Source: Allomyces arbusculus (taxonomy: Eukaryota > Blastocladiomycota > Blastocladiomycetes > Blastocladiales > Blastocladiaceae). Taken from it: a stretch of DNA of 57,870 bases. Below are positions 12,501-22,941 of the stretch, one piece after another. Below the pieces are notes generated by a model that saw only the letters and a list, made by a program, of their open reading frames with translations, was not told the DNA's origin and searched no databases. Within the stretch, counting starts at the first letter, position 1, and each line of letters opens with the position of its first letter. The DNA lies in the NCBI GenBank assembly GCA_027604705.1, contig JADHYV010000098.1, positions 1-57,870 on the forward strand, read 5' to 3'. A program made the translations under genes and the position numbers.

Positions 12501-14990
12501 CGACCACCGGCGCGGTACCCGAATCGTTACTGTGCATTGGTGGCGGCGTGACCATATCCTGCGTCGGCGGCGGTGGCGAGACGACGCCACTACCAGACCC
12601 ATTCCGGTCAACGCGCGGCGGCGACGTGCGGCGCAGCGACGACTGCCGTTTCGCGAGCAAATCCGCCTGGACCATGCGTGGCGGGACCGCTGAGACCGGC
12701 GGGGTATGGTGCACGATCTGCGACCGCGGCCGACGCACCGACGCGGTGCGTGCGCCCTCAAACACTTGTTGCCGGTACGCGAGCGACGACTGCCGTGAGG
12801 ACATGGCGGCACCAGGTGGTGCCTGTGCGGCATGTGGCTGCGACTGGGGGTACCCGTACTGCGGGTGCGATTGCGGGTGCGGCACCACCTGCTGCTGCTG
12901 CTGTTGCGGCCACGGCTGCGCTTGCGGCCGACCGCCAGGCACGCGGTAGTACCCCGGCGGCGCCTGCTGCTGCTGCTGCTGCTGCTGCTGCATCCCACCA
13001 ACACCGTACCCTTGCCCCTGCCCCTGCACCTGTACGGGCCGCGCGCCCGCGTTCGGGTTCGCGAGCATTGAGTGCCGGTGCTGCGGCGGCGCATATGCCA
13101 CCGCGCCGTTTGGCTGCCGCTGCCGCGCGTAGGCCCCCGACGACGTGGCTGCACGCTGCGGCTGTTGGCCCTGCTGGTACGCATACCCGGCCCCGCCTCC
13201 GGACTGGACCACCGCGTAGGCGGGTGGCGGCGACGGCGCAAACCCGTACCCCGGCGGTGGGGTGAGCAGGGGTTGCTGGTGCGTGAATGGCGGCGAGCCC
13301 GCCGAGGCGTAGACGGTCGGCGGCGAGGCACGGCCGTTGGCCGCGGCGTAGGACGCGGGAGGCGTGCGCGCGTGCAGCGACGAGCCGCGGTAGTACCCGA
13401 CGGCGGTCGCCGGGTCGGGCGCGGAACTGCCCGTGCGCATGGCCGGGGACGTTGCCGAGGACGGTGCACGGCGCGGCGCGGGACCGCCGGCGGCGGCGGT
13501 GTTCGGCACGCCGCTCTGCGCGAGGTAGAGCGTCGACGTCAAGTGCCGCAGCGGGCGCGGGCGGAAATACGCGTCTTCCTTGTCGGTCTTGTCGAGCGCC
13601 GAGTACCGCGGTTGGTCCGGGTCGTCGTCGTCCGTGACCGAGAGCAAATAGTAGACGCGCGGGTACTCGAACAGCGAGCAAGCCAGCAGGAACCGGTTAC
13701 TGAGCAGAAACAGTTGTTCGGATTGCGGGATCGCGTCAAAGAACTTGATCGTCAGAACGTGGTCGGCGAATTCGATCTGGTAGACGTCGCCGAAAATCGA
13801 TTGCACGAGGATCATGGCGGCACCGCCGGATCCGGTTCCAGTGCCGGTCGCGCCCCCGACCGAGTCGGTCGACCCGGTGCTACCGAGCCGGACGGTGGTC
13901 GAGGAGACCAGGTACACGTCGGCGTCCAAGTCGAGTGACGGGTGTCGCGGGATCGGCACCTGTTGCGGCGTGCGGCGCTCGTGCATCCAAACGACCTGGT
14001 TCCGAGAACAGACGAGGACGCCCCCCGCGTCGCCGGGGACCGGGATCACCATATTGGCGGAGACGTCGACGCGCTGATCCCACCGGCGGAACGCCTGGTT
14101 CTGCTCGAGGTCGAGTTCAAAGTAGACGAGCATTTTCTCGCCCGTCATGATGGCTTCTTCGCGAGATGCAGCCGATGTGGCGGCATTGTCCAAGTGCAGG
14201 GATGGCGGGCGGCCCGACTTGGAGGCCGGTAGGTAAGCCTCGAGGCACGCGAAGACGGGGTTGCGCCAGGCCATTTCGACGGAGACAACAGAGTAGAGCA
14301 CGGCGCCCGGGATTGCGTCAACCATCGGGAGGGACACGGAGAGTTTGGTCTCGACAGGGTCGACGAGAATGTAGACGATCTTGCAGTCTTCGACGTTGCC
14401 TGTTTGGCAAGGCAAATTCAGGGATGCGTTAGCCGTCCGTCCACGAGCAAGAAAGGCTCTCTCGTGCACCACCACCACCGGCGTGCACCGACACGCGAAA
14501 ACGTACCAATCAGGACGCACCGCGACCGCCAATCCCTGGTCATGTTCCTGCCCCAAATCAACCACGGGTGGTGCGTCGACTGGTACCGCTCCGAATCAAT
14601 CAGCTCAAAGTGCACCGTTTTCGGGTTATACTCGAGAATCAGGATCGCGCCGCCCTCGAGCGCGGCTAAGATATAGTCTTTCGGCGACATGCCAATCCGC
14701 AACCGCTCGAGCCCGTGCAAGTTGGCACCGAGATGGCACTCGGCAATCTTGATGAGCGTAAACGACTGCGGGTCGATTTGGTAGAGCTGGATGTTGGCCG
14801 CGCCATTGGTCGTGAGCAGCAGCGCGCCCCATTCGGCACCCGCGAAATGGCCCGTCACGGCGCGCCGTTGCACGACGGGGATGCTCAGCGCGGTCGGCGC
14901 CGTCGTGGACGTGGTGGCCGCGGTCGCGGATGAGGCCGACCGCGCGGGGCTCCGGCCCGTGGCGGCCGCGGGGCGGAGCGGCGCGTCCAT
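9535..14990 (-). CDS. SF3B3/RSE1 N-terminal propeller fused to RhoGEF (DH-PH)
   Basis: Three exons join in phase: 14990-14507, 14399-11731 and 11658-9535 (introns GTACGT and GTACGC), giving 1,758 residues. Residues ~45-450 match the MMS1_N/first propeller region of SF3B3 (RSE1): KDYILAALEGGAILILEYNP, RNPVFACLE, VYFELDLEQNQAFRRW, GVLVCSRNQVVW, PIPRHPSLDLDADVYLVSST and YFRPRPLRHL each have an SF3B3 counterpart. The rest of SF3B3 is missing. A Pro/Gln/Ser-rich linker with poly-Q follows (~460-830). Residues ~840-1040 are a DH domain (ELRMYIVNEVYETEQSYAEL; CR3-like DYLILPIQRATRYPLLLKDV). A PH domain (RLFLLSDLLLLAKVHKKK) fills ~1055-1190, and a ~560-residue Ser/Pro/acidic tail ends it. Linker and both halves lie in one exon without a stop, so the fusion is not a splicing guess. 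Inferred role: Rho-family exchange factor with a propeller scaffold. The N-terminal half is unlikely to serve in the U2 snRNP. Confidence 0.88.
12964..12990 (-). repeat. CAG trinucleotide tract (nine Gln codons)
   Basis: Nine CTG units on the plus strand encode nine consecutive Gln in the linker of the SF3B3-RhoGEF fusion. A second, interrupted run lies at about 12889-12905. Such tracts are expected to vary in length between strains. Confidence 0.9.
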
Positions 14991-15697
14991 GGTCGTGACG
15001 GCAGCGGGCGGGTCGGGGCTGGGTCTGGTTTCACGAGCGTCTCACGCGCACAGAGCGACGGGTTCGGGGACAGAGTCGGCGGTGGCAATCCAAATCGAGA
15101 GTCGGGGGTCGAGCAACAGCCACCATGCACGGCCGGCTCGGACAGGACAGCGTGGCGACCGGCACAATTAAGTCGAGACGAGTCGAGACGAGTCGAGATC
15201 GAATCGAGAGCACGGTCGCGCGCACACGAGAGCGAGCGGGCTGCGTGCGGCGAGCAAGTGGCGGCGCGGCGCGGTGGTTCGGGTTCGGTGCGTTCGGAAC
15301 CGGTTGCGGGCGGCAGGTTGCCGTGCGTGGAGTGGAACCGTGGTGGCGCCGGTCGTGTAGGCGCGCGAGAGCCGCCGGGGCGCACGGTTCGTGCGGCGGC
15401 AGCGGCGGCGCCGGGAATGCAGCAAGTAGCGGCGCCGTATTGCTGGCAGTGCGGACGGGAATCGCGGCGGCGACGGCGGCGTTGCCTGCTGGCCGCCAAA
15501 CTGGCCGGTGCCGGCGTCGGCGCAGCTTCAGTTTGTGTCTGTTGGTGCGTTGGTGCCGGTTGGTGTTTGCCGCGGCCAGCGCACATGAACTTGCTTGTGT
15601 CGGCACCGCCGTCCTTGACGAAACCACCGCAAAACAGCGCCACGGCCGATAATAATTTGATGGCTCCGACAAATACCTACACGACGCCAACCGGCAC
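14991..15697. other. Upstream region of the SF3B3-RhoGEF gene
   Basis: It separates two minus-strand genes, so it should hold the GPN2 terminator and the fusion gene promoter. Near 15171-15198 there is a 10-bp tandem repeat (AGTCGAGACG) of about 2.8 units. I see no other gene. Confidence 0.5.
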
Positions 15698-16949
15698 TCA
15701 CGCCAGCCGCTCCAGCACGTCGCGCACATCGAGCGGCGCGTCGGGCGCCCTCCTCGGCTCCTCCGCTTCTTCCTCCTCGGCCTTCGACTTCTTCCTCCCC
15801 TCGCCCGCCGCGACCTTGACCACATCCCTCTGCATCCGCGCCCACATCGCATGCATCCCGCCATCCATGAAATCCTCGTCATCCGCATCATCCATCCCGT
15901 GCCCGCCATCCACGACCCGGTCCCTGCGGTTCCCCTCGATATGCTCCTCGTGCACGTCCAACACATCGTACTGCGCCAACGCTGCGCGCACCGCCGTCGC
16001 CGCCGGATCCGGGTCCCCACCAACAGGCCCATACATGTACCCGCCGGCCTTGTCGGCGAGCGCAATCACGGCGCGGACCGTGACCGCGTCTCGTACGGCG
16101 AGCGGCACAAACGCGACGAGCGAATAGTCATCGATGAGCGAGCACAGTGCGCGGTTGAGTTTGGCATACCGCGCGAGCGTCGGGTGCGCGTCAAGGTCGC
16201 GCACGATCTGGTCGAGATCCTGCACGTCCGTGTAGTAGTCGAGCTTGAACGCGAGCCGGCCGTAGGCTTCGGCCAGGTCAATTTTCGAGAGCACGTTCAC
16301 TTGCGGCAGTTCCAGGTGCAGCATCGACCGGAGCGCCGTCAGGACCACGGAGATGTACTTGCCTGCGTCGGTGCAGTGGTGCGCGTCGGTCAGGTGCATG
16401 ACCACGAGCTAGTATTGACGGGATCAAACTGCACGGTCAGTCGGGAAAATAAGAACAGAAAGGAACCGCGCCCACAAACGCACCTGGTACTTGTTCTTGG
16501 TCAGCGCCTGCAGCACCTGCTTGACCGCCGAATGGTGCGAATACAGCTCCACCTGGCCCGGCAAATCAAACAACAGGTACGCGTCCTGGTACACAGCCAA
16601 CTGTTCGAGCAGCCAGTCCAAATTCGCGGCCAGGTACTCCATACAGTACATGATCCCGCCGTTCGGGCCCAGTCCAAACTCGTCCATGGCGTCCTCGAGC
16701 CGGATCAGGTCGGCCAGGTTCACGGCACACGGGTAGGGCACACGTTCGTTGGCTGGATCAAGGTTGACAATCACCGTCTTGCTGTGGAAAGTGGTCGTGG
16801 GTCGGGCGGGTCAGGATGGCCGCGGTTCGAGCAACTAAGGTAAGTCATGAACCGTACCGACCGAGCCCATTGAGCACCTCGTGCAGTGTGTGGCAGTAGG
16901 TCGTCTTGCCCGACCCGGGCGGACCAATCACGACTTGACCAAATGGCAT
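15698..16949 (-). CDS. GPN2: GPN-loop GTPase 2
   Basis: Exons 16949-16858, 16781-16484 and 16408-15698 join in phase to 366 residues, close to the family length. Seen in order: G1/P-loop VVIGPPGSGKTTYCH (residues ~6-20), VNLDPANE, the signature GPN loop GLGPNGGIMYCMEYL, switch II-like LFDLPGQVELYSHH, HLTDAHHCTDAGKYISVVL, and the guanine-specificity motif SKIDLAEAYGRLAFKLDYYT. The C-terminus is an acidic/Gly-rich tail with a final Lys/Glu stretch. GPN2 works with GPN1/GPN3 in cytoplasmic assembly and nuclear import of RNA polymerase II (and III) in characterised eukaryotes. The first two introns begin GTACGG and GTGCGT. The start ATG is the first in the frame and sits directly before the P-loop strand, as in orthologues. 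It is divergent to BLOC1S1. Confidence 0.95.
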
Positions 16950-17453
16950 TTTTGGATTGACGGAGGAACGGGTTGGCGGGCGGAGCTGGGGTCGTCTGGC
17001 TTGTCGAGAACGACCTAATCGCCGAAAGATGCTGGGCAATGCTTGGTCCAAAGGATGCTCCTTCTTGCAGCAAGTTGAGACGCTCGTATCGTTGGCCGTC
17101 AGTTCGGATCTTGCGGCTGCAGCAGCTCGACGTCGAGTTAGAGAGTTGATGTCAGCCAAATTCCAGTCATGGAAGATCTCTGACAAAATGTGGCCGGGAC
17201 GTCCACGCCACTCGCACGTGCCAGTGACGCGGGGGGGCAAGAACAATCTCATTGTGCCGTTTGTTCGGCTTCCACGAGCAGCTGCATGCAGCACGGCCAT
17301 GATTTGGATCACAACACGGCGACAAGAAAACATCTTGTCGCAAAACGATGAGAAGCGGCGACTCAACCTGAAAAGCGACGTGCACGGCCTCTTCGCGCCC
17401 AACAAGAGCTTCAAGCAATCGCTCAAGCTGCAACTTCAACTGCAACTGCCGCC
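16950..17453. promoter_or_regulatory. Shared upstream region of GPN2 and BLOC1S1
   Basis: This 504-bp gap lies between the two divergent start codons. Long open frames on both strands here have no recognisable content and are taken as chance. It should contain both promoters; no TATA-type element is obvious. Confidence 0.45.
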
Positions 17454-18034
17454 ATGAACCTGCAAGACCTCTACGCGCGCTACCAAGACGACCGCAAGCG
17501 CGAATCGCTCCACTTAGGTCAGTCCACCCCTCGCTGCTCTCACCGCGCTGCTTATTCCATCCACTGACACGACATCATCGCGTACCGCCCAGACAAGAGT
17601 TGGCGTGACGCGAGCCGCGCGCTCCTCTCGGCGTCGCAACAACTGCACGACCACGTTACGGAAAGCTGTACCGACGCTCTTCACCAGCAGCACCGCGTAC
17701 TCCAGACCGCGCAAAAGGCGCGCGCCGAGGTGCTCGCCCTGCAGGCGAATGTCGCGGCGTGGAGCGAGTTGCTGGATGGGCTGAATGGATCACTGATGGT
17801 ACGGCAAGTCTTTGACGGTGTCCGATTGGGTGGTTCGAGAAACTCACGGTGCGCGTTTTCCAGGAACTCGGCGACGCTGAACACTACACGGCCGTGCTCA
17901 CGCGCGAAGCCCAGATTGTGGCGCGCGCCGTCGAACTCGCCGTCGTCGAACCGAATCGAGCCGAGAGCGATGCGGAGAGCGATGCGAGTGGAAAGGGAGC
18001 AGCAGGGCCCGATGGTGGTTCACGAGCTAATTGA
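17454..18034 (+). CDS. BLOC1S1: BLOC-1 subunit 1 / GCN5L1-like protein
   Basis: Exons 17454-17517, 17593-17798 and 17864-18034 join in phase to 146 residues, near the usual BLOC1S1 size. The middle is a long helix with heptad character (DASRALLSASQQLHDHVTES, LHQQHRVLQTAQKARAEVL, NVAAWSELLDGLNGSLM). The last join produces LMELGDAEHYTAVLTREAQI, which matches the family motif LKEIGDVENWA..IE.D. In animals the protein is part of BLOC-1 and BORC (lysosome-related organelle biogenesis and lysosome positioning) and has been linked to mitochondrial acetylation. The role here should be endolysosomal trafficking. Intron 1 begins GTCAGT and intron 2 GTACGG. The C-terminal tail is short, acidic then Gly-rich. 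Confidence 0.85.
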
Positions 18035-18115
18035 CGTCGTTGTTGTTGTTGTTGCCGAGCGTCGACTTTGTCTTTGACTTCATGTCACTGCACGGTTTCC
18101 ACCATCTTTCCACGG

Positions 18116-19199
18116 TCACGCCAGAGTGGTTTTCGGCGTCAACACTGAGCGTGCACCAGAGCTCGATCGCACCAAGGTCAGAAATCGCCGTCGCAAGGCG
18201 TGCTGCATAAACCCAAGTCCCCGATCATCCCCTTGTCCAACCCGCGTGCGTGACCGAGCCAACAATCGCGACATTTTTTCAATGGCAACCGCTGCGCAAT
18301 AATTGGCCGGAGTCGCATCCAAGCCAACCTCATCGGTTCGATATACGAGATGGTCCAAGAGAATCGTTGGCTCGCGCTCGAGAACGTGACGCAGGTCAGT
18401 CAGAGTGAGAGCAAGCTGAACAACACAAGCATAGACAACGCCATCCACAAGCGGCGAGCAATGTGTCAGGAGCACACCAATCACGCGCTCGAGCTGTAAC
18501 TGCAACGACCAGGCCATAGTCGTAAGAGATAATGCACGTCCTCTTTTGCTGGCAGCCATCCGCACCGAAAGGTACACAGCGCAAAACTGCGAGATCGTGC
18601 ACCGCCTGCCCAATATCTCCAATCGGTGCACAGTATATCAAAGAACGTATGAGCATTGACTGCGCGAATCGCGGCATCGGTCCAGGCTTGACGGTTTCAA
18701 AAACGTTGTCGAGCTGGAGGTCAGCATCAGGAACAACAGAAGAGCTGCCGTCGTGGAGGCCGAGAGCACTCTGCTCGCGAGAGCTATGAGCTTCAATGAG
18801 AGCAACATTAGGTGCAACATTTTGCAATCCCTGTTTTGCGCGCTCAGAGCCGTCAGTGAGCCGCGACGTGACGGTGGGAGTGGTGGAAGAAGACAGGTTG
18901 GTCGCGCTGAGCATTGGTGATGTGGATCGCTCTTACGCCCTTGTGTTGCAGTGGATTGCAGCAAGTGGCAAGTGGGTCGCGGTCTTGATCGCAGCGTTAA
19001 TTGCGAGCAGCTCTTCGTCGTCAGGAATCAGCTTGGTGACAGAGCCTGCGTGTCGCTGCTGATCGCGAGCAAAACGAGCAATAATTCGCAATCCGTTCTT
19101 TTTGTCATTCGCCGGTGATGTACGTGGACTTTCATCAAAGTGCACCCGGCGAGCATCGTTCGGACACTTCAGCTCGTTGCGTCGCTCCTCATCTCTCAC
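18116..19199 (-). pseudogene. Degenerate ankyrin-repeat-like reading frame
   Basis: A minus-strand frame from ~19199 (RRNELKCPNDARRVHFDESP, then KLIPDDEELLAINAAIKTAT) is interrupted by TAA at 18933-18935. It resumes in the same frame with MLSATNLSSSTTPTV and FAQSMLIRSLIYCAPIGDIG. Near 18530 the frame changes, continuing as LQLQLERVIGVLLTHCSPLV, HVLEREPTILLDHLVYRTDE and GLDATPANYCAAVAIEKMSR. The last segment has ankyrin-like spacing (ATPANYCAA...IEKMSRLL...GDDRGL...AL). The frame ends at 18116. The stop plus a frame change suggest a decayed gene. The 30-nt segment around the TAA is too short to be an intron by the standard of this window. Product and start are unknown. Confidence 0.4.
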
Positions 19200-19479
19200 T
19201 TGTGGACTGATGGAGGTCGAGGGAGGAGCCCTTCAACGTAGCTCAAAAACGGCTCTATTATGGTGACGCTCTGCTCGCTCATGCCTTGCACACACGCGAG
19301 CATATTTACATCGTGTTGAGCGGAATGATTTGGTTGGCCGTTGGCGGTGCCTGGCCCTCCTGCAGCAAACTGTACGACACCTTGGCGCCGACGCGACGCA
19401 CCGCCGGATCGTGCTCGTGTTGCTACGTTCGTGAAAACAAGCCGATAAGTTGCCAGCGTCGCCTTTCAATTTGACCGAC

Positions 19480-22296
19480 TTAACGTACCTGACCAATTGT
19501 GCACTGCGCCCAGATAAACCCAGCGACCGCCGCCGCAACCACGACCGCGTGGACTGCGACCCACGTAGAGGCCGTACCCCACGCACCGTGCCCGAGGAAC
19601 ACGTTGGCCGGCCCGGCAATGCCCAGGGTCATGCCGAGAACCCAGTGCACCTTGTCCCACCACGGCGCGCGGGCGCGTTCTGCGTCAAACAACGCGTCGA
19701 TGACGAACCCGAGCGCCGTCTGCAGGAGCGTGCCGACGACGAGAGCGAGACCAAGTTTGCCGTGCTTCCCGTGGAAGTGCGCACCCGTTGGGGTTGCGAC
19801 AAGGGCGGCTGCAGTGCCCGTGACGGTGAGGGCGGCGACGAAGAGGAACGCCGCACGGTGGAGAGGGAACCACTTGGTCGGAAGGCGGTGCTTCATGAAG
19901 CGCGCGATCGAGATGCTGTAGAACGGGAGTGGGCATTAGGGGAAAGTCCCGAAGATAGAAATGAGTCCCAGTTCGGCGTACCCAGCAAACGACACGGCCG
20001 TCCACGCAGCACTCATGACGACGGCGTGCACCGTGAGCATCGTGTGGCGGAACCGCTCGTCGCGGATGGCCATTTCAATATCGGCATTGCTCTCGCTCGA
20101 TTCGGCCACAGCATCAGGGCCCTCCTCAGTCGCACTCGAACCCTCGGGCTGCTCCTCGTACGTGTAGGACCCGTCGGACGTGAGACCCGACTCGCTCGTC
20201 GGGAGCGCGGGCGGAGGCGGCGGGATCGCGACCGTCGGAGCGGGCGTCGGGGCATCGGTCGTAGCAGGAAGTGCGGGAGTCGGGGTCGGCGTTGACGTCT
20301 TCTCCTCCTCGACGGGAACGGCGAGCGCATTGTACTCGAACGTGCCGTACGCGTCGTGGAACGGCAACCGTTGGGCCGAGACGTTGTCGCCGTCAAAGAA
20401 TGCCCACACAAACGTCTGCGTCGCATTCTCGAACGCCATGTCGCGGTCGTGCGTGGCCGCAATGGGACGCCGCAGCGTGACCGTATCGGCCGTCGACGAA
20501 ACGACGTGAACGCTCGCGTGCGGAGCTGGGAGCGGCAACAACCGTGCAGTACTGTGCCGGTGCGACACGGTCCACTTGCCGTTTTCGCGCCAGAGCATCT
20601 GAATGAACACCGTGGGGGTCAGTTGGGCGCAACGCAAAAAGCAAAAATACAGAAACGTACCAGAACGTCGGCCTTTTGCATGCTCGACCCGAGCCCGACC
20701 GCGACCCACCCCTTGATGTCCGTCTTGACAACCAGTTCCACGTCCTTGTCATGCGACTTGCCCGCGCGCGCCATCCGCACGCAAAGCCGCTCGTGCGGGC
20801 ACACCTCGACCGCCTTGTCGACGGGACGCGGCGCCGGACGTTTCTTGTGCGGCTGCTCGTCGGGCTCCGGGAGCGCCGGGGCGACCGGTGGTGCTGGTGC
20901 TGGTGCCGGAGCTGGTGCAGGGGTTGGCGCAGGTGCCGAGGCCGGCGCGCCGCGCTGCGCGAGGGCATTGTACATGAATTTGCCCCACTTGTTGTGGAAC
21001 GGCAAGTGTGTCGCCGACACGTCCTCGCGGTCAGCGTAAGCCCAGATGAATGGCTGGTCTTCGTCGACAAACGCCTGGTCAAGCGAGTGCTCAGCCTTGG
21101 CGGGTCGGCGCACGACTATCGTGGTCATGCCGCCAGGCACGTCGGCCGGGATCACATGCGTCACGTTGGCGTTTTGGAATTGCGCGACGCCCGGGAGCGT
21201 GCGCGCCGTCGAGTGCCGGTGAGAGACGGTCCATTTGCCGGATTCGCGCCAGAGCATCTATGGTGGAAATGAGAGCGTCAGTTGGCATGGTGGAGAGGGG
21301 CGAGGGAAGAGTGAGCGAGCGCACCAAAACGTCGGCTTGCCGCATGTTCGAGCCGAGACCGACCGCAACCCAGCCCTTGACGCTCGTCCGAATCGTCACA
21401 TCCACCGCGTTCCCATCCAATTCGGGCGCGGCCTGCATGCTCACGCACAGCATCGGGTCAACGCACTTCTCTGCCACCTCGGGCGGCCGCTTCACGACAG
21501 GTGCCACGTCTTCGGCCGGTGCTTCGCCCTCGACCTGCGCTTCGCCCTTGCTCTGGGTCGGCGTCGGCTCCGGTTTCGGCACCGCGTCGGGGGACGCATA
21601 CGCGAGCGCGTTGTACTGAAATGATCCGTAGGCCTCGTGGAACGGCAGCGCCGATGCTGACACGCCGTCGCTGTCATACAGCGCCCAGACGAACCACTGG
21701 TCAGTGTTCTCAAAGGACAAGTCGCCGGGAGCATCAGCAGCAATTGGGCGACGCACGACCACCGTGGCCATGCCCGTGACCGGGTCGGCGGGGGATGAAC
21801 TGGCGACATGCGCGTTCTGGTTGCGTGCGGCCGGCGGGAGCGTGCGCGCCGTCGAGTGCCGGTGGCTGACGGTCCACTTGCCGGATTCTTGCCAGAGCAT
21901 CTTTTTGGGGGGGCGGGTTGAGGGTCAAATTCGATCCTGGTCGTGTGGAGGGGTCAACACGACAACGACAAAACGTACGAGAACGTCGGCCTGGCCCATG
22001 CTCGAACCGAGTCCGATAGCAATCCACCCGGCCACGGACGTAAGAACGGCAATATCCACGGCATCCCCCGTCGGCGCGCGCGCCATTTGCACGCACAGTT
22101 TCTCGTGCGGGCAAGTGATGGGAGGGCCATTGGACGGCGCTGTGTGCGTCGGGGCGTCGGCGAGCGCGGTGGGGACGGCATGGACGGTGTTCACAGCGAA
22201 ATGAAGCAGCACAGCAAGGAAAAGCACACCGACAGGGCGCAGTGACCTCGACAGCAGCTGGGGAAATTGGCGAGGAGGTGGTGGTCGCCGGGTCAT
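19480..22296 (-). CDS. Triple-DOMON cytochrome b561 protein
   Basis: Five exons join in phase (22296-21979, 21900-21325, 21257-20661, 20598-19982, 19915-19480) to 847 residues. A signal peptide (SLRPVGVLFLAVLLHFAVNT...) is followed by three DOMON domains. Each has GW(V/I)A(V/I)GLGS(S/N)M and, after the intron, MLWxExGKWTVSHRHSTAR and LPFHxxxGxFxYNAL; Pro/Ala-rich linkers lie between. The last join gives SFAGISIARFMKHR, opening a five-helix cytochrome b561 core. His residues that could bind heme are visible in RHTMLTVHAVV, PLHRAAFLF, HGKLGLALVV and DKVHWVLGMTL. Such proteins move electrons across a membrane, from ascorbate or a similar donor to an outer acceptor such as ferric iron. The plasma membrane is the likely site. 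Introns 1-3 fall at the same place in each DOMON (after QADV(L)), so the repeats arose by exon duplication. The protein may end at 19480, or a small last exon may follow a GTACGT there. Confidence 0.88.
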
Positions 22297-22941
22297 GTTG
22301 ATTGTCGGGTTCGTCGTGCAAATAGGGTGCAAATCGGCTAGTCGTGCTGGAAAACAATGCGCAACAATGAGAACAAGTTTTGATGGCAGCTGTTGTGACC
22401 TCCTGCTGCCGTGGGAGGAGCAGTGGTCGGTGAGTGGTCGTCGTGGTGGTTGTTGGCAGTAGTAGGCAGCGGTTGTTGTGAACGGAGGCGCTGTTCGGCG
22501 TTGTGGCGAAGCGTTGCGCGTCCAAGTGGAGTGTGTGCACGTCACGACTGCCCCACACCCAAGTGAGGGACACGCCGACGACTTGGGCAGGGGACTGACG
22601 GGCATGCAGAAACTGACGGTGTGGATGTCGCTTGCCCGCGTCCAGCCTGGCGGCAGAACCAAAAACGATGGTATTCTAATCAAAGGTCAGCAACTTGCGC
22701 GAGTCTTTGTGGGAAATCGAGGGCAGAGATCGCGACGATGTGATGATTGATGATTTATTGCGCGTTCTTGCCTGAGCTGAAATTACGACCACAAAAATGC
22801 AAAACTGGACGATTTACTCGCTCGCAACCACCCAGCTCTGGCGCCTCCTCCTTGCCCAACACCGTAGGCATTCTATCGGATCAATATGTACAAAAATGAG
22901 GGGCACCAGGCCGACGTGTTCATCTTCTATCGCCGACTCGC
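22297..22941. other. Intergenic between the DOMON-b561 gene and receptor A
   Basis: It holds the DOMON gene's upstream region and the 3' flank of receptor A. I see no supported gene or repeat. Confidence 0.5.

Noticed and set aside
16957-17457. 166-residue plus-strand frame between GPN2 and BLOC1S1
   Set aside because: It has no recognisable motifs, overlaps the GPN2 start and ends at the BLOC1S1 start. The gap is better read as a shared promoter region.
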